A stretch of 6,494 nt of DNA. It comes from Betaproteobacteria bacterium (lineage in GTDB: Bacteria; Pseudomonadota; Gammaproteobacteria; Burkholderiales; Casimicrobiaceae). Positions 6,143 to 6,494 of the stretch are shown here, in pieces (the stretch's first letter is position 1; each line of letters opens with the position of its first letter). The notes below the pieces were generated by a model. It was not told where the DNA came from and did not search any database. It was given only the letters and a program-made list of their open reading frames with translations. The DNA is taken from positions 2,673-9,166 of the forward strand of contig VBCS01000399.1 in assembly GCA_005888955.1 (NCBI GenBank). Direction: 5' to 3'. The position numbers were made by a program, and so were the translations under genes.

Positions 6143-6494
6143 TCAGTTCCTCGGCGGCGCGGGAAGTTTCGGGGACCCCGGCAACTCGGGCAACTTGACG
6201 AGCAACGAGTCGACGGCGGCCTGGTTCACTTTCATCGCGGGATCGTGGCTGATGGCGGTGAGCTTCCCCTCGCGGGCGTCGTTGATGTAGCGCGTCTTCA
6301 GGTCCGCCATGATCTGCTTCTGCGCGCGCTCGAACGGCACCTCGCGCGCCGGGCGACGCCCGTCGAGACGGATCACGTGCCAGCCGAAGCTCGACTTCAC
6401 GGGCTCGCTCAGCTCGCCGGCGTTCTTCAACGCGAAGGCGGCCTTGGTGAACGCCGGGTCCATCGTGCCGGGCGCGAACCAGCCGAGCGCTCCG
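6143..6494 (-). CDS. Parvulin-type (PpiC) peptidylprolyl cis-trans isomerase, partial
   Basis: Only the C-terminal 116 or so residues are in the window; the start lies beyond the right edge. The frame is open to the edge and reads GALGWFAPGTMDPAFTKAAF, continuing with ALKNAGELSEPVKSSFGWH and VIRLDGRRP. This is the second half of the PpiC rotamase domain: GWF.PG.M...F..AAF.L..GE.S.PV.S.FGWHVI.L. The GWH segment contains the histidine of the parvulin active site. After it comes a helical stretch of the type that packs around the domain in SurA/PrsA-like chaperones, then a proline-rich tail (LPELPGSPKLPAPPRN). Such proteins normally act in the periplasm on folding outer-membrane or exported proteins; the signal peptide cannot be checked here. 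It may be a housekeeping gene bordering the glycan genes and not part of their pathway. Confidence 0.9.
   Translation of the reverse strand, partial: GALGWFAPGTMDPAFTKAAFALKNAGELSEPVKSSFGWHVIRLDGRRPAREVPFERAQKQIMADLKTRYINDAREGKLTAISHDPAMKVNQAAVDSLLVKLPELPGSPKLPAPPRN

Overview
The window is GC-rich and densely coding, with short gaps, no tRNA or rRNA, and no IS or CRISPR. The gene families (parvulin PPIase, TPR-linked glycosyltransferase, TIGR03032/DUF4915) suggest a Gram-negative bacterium, most likely a proteobacterium. The sequence does not fix the genus. The content is that of a surface-glycan or glycan-modification accessory region.

Layout: bases 1-80 hold the 3' tail of a plus-strand gene, possibly a medium-chain dehydrogenase/quinone reductase. 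It overlaps by one base with a plus-strand TIGR03032/DUF4915 gene of unknown function (80-1225). The rest is on the minus strand. In transcription order it runs: a parvulin-type peptidylprolyl isomerase cut by the window edge (6494-6143), a GT4 glycosyltransferase (6110-4968), a second GT4-like glycosyltransferase (4873-3908), a PAPS-dependent sulfotransferase overlapping it by four bases (3911-3048), and a large TPR protein with a C-terminal glycosyltransferase-like domain (2980-1298). The last gene converges on the TIGR03032 gene.

The minus-strand genes could form one transcription unit that builds and sulfates a glycan or glycoconjugate: two nucleotide-sugar glycosyltransferases, one sulfotransferase and one TPR-type transferase. 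No polymerase, flippase, export or PAPS-synthesis gene is visible, so the product cannot be named.

The least expected content lies in the gaps. The 72-bp gap between the two convergent genes is almost entirely a diverged fragment of a second sulfotransferase: 17 of 20 residues match the intact sulfotransferase in the same window, and most nucleotide changes are synonymous. The 94-bp gap between the two GT4 genes encodes, in an open frame, what looks like the C-terminal end of a VapC/PIN-domain toxin. The locus therefore looks like a mosaic with gene debris left at its joints.
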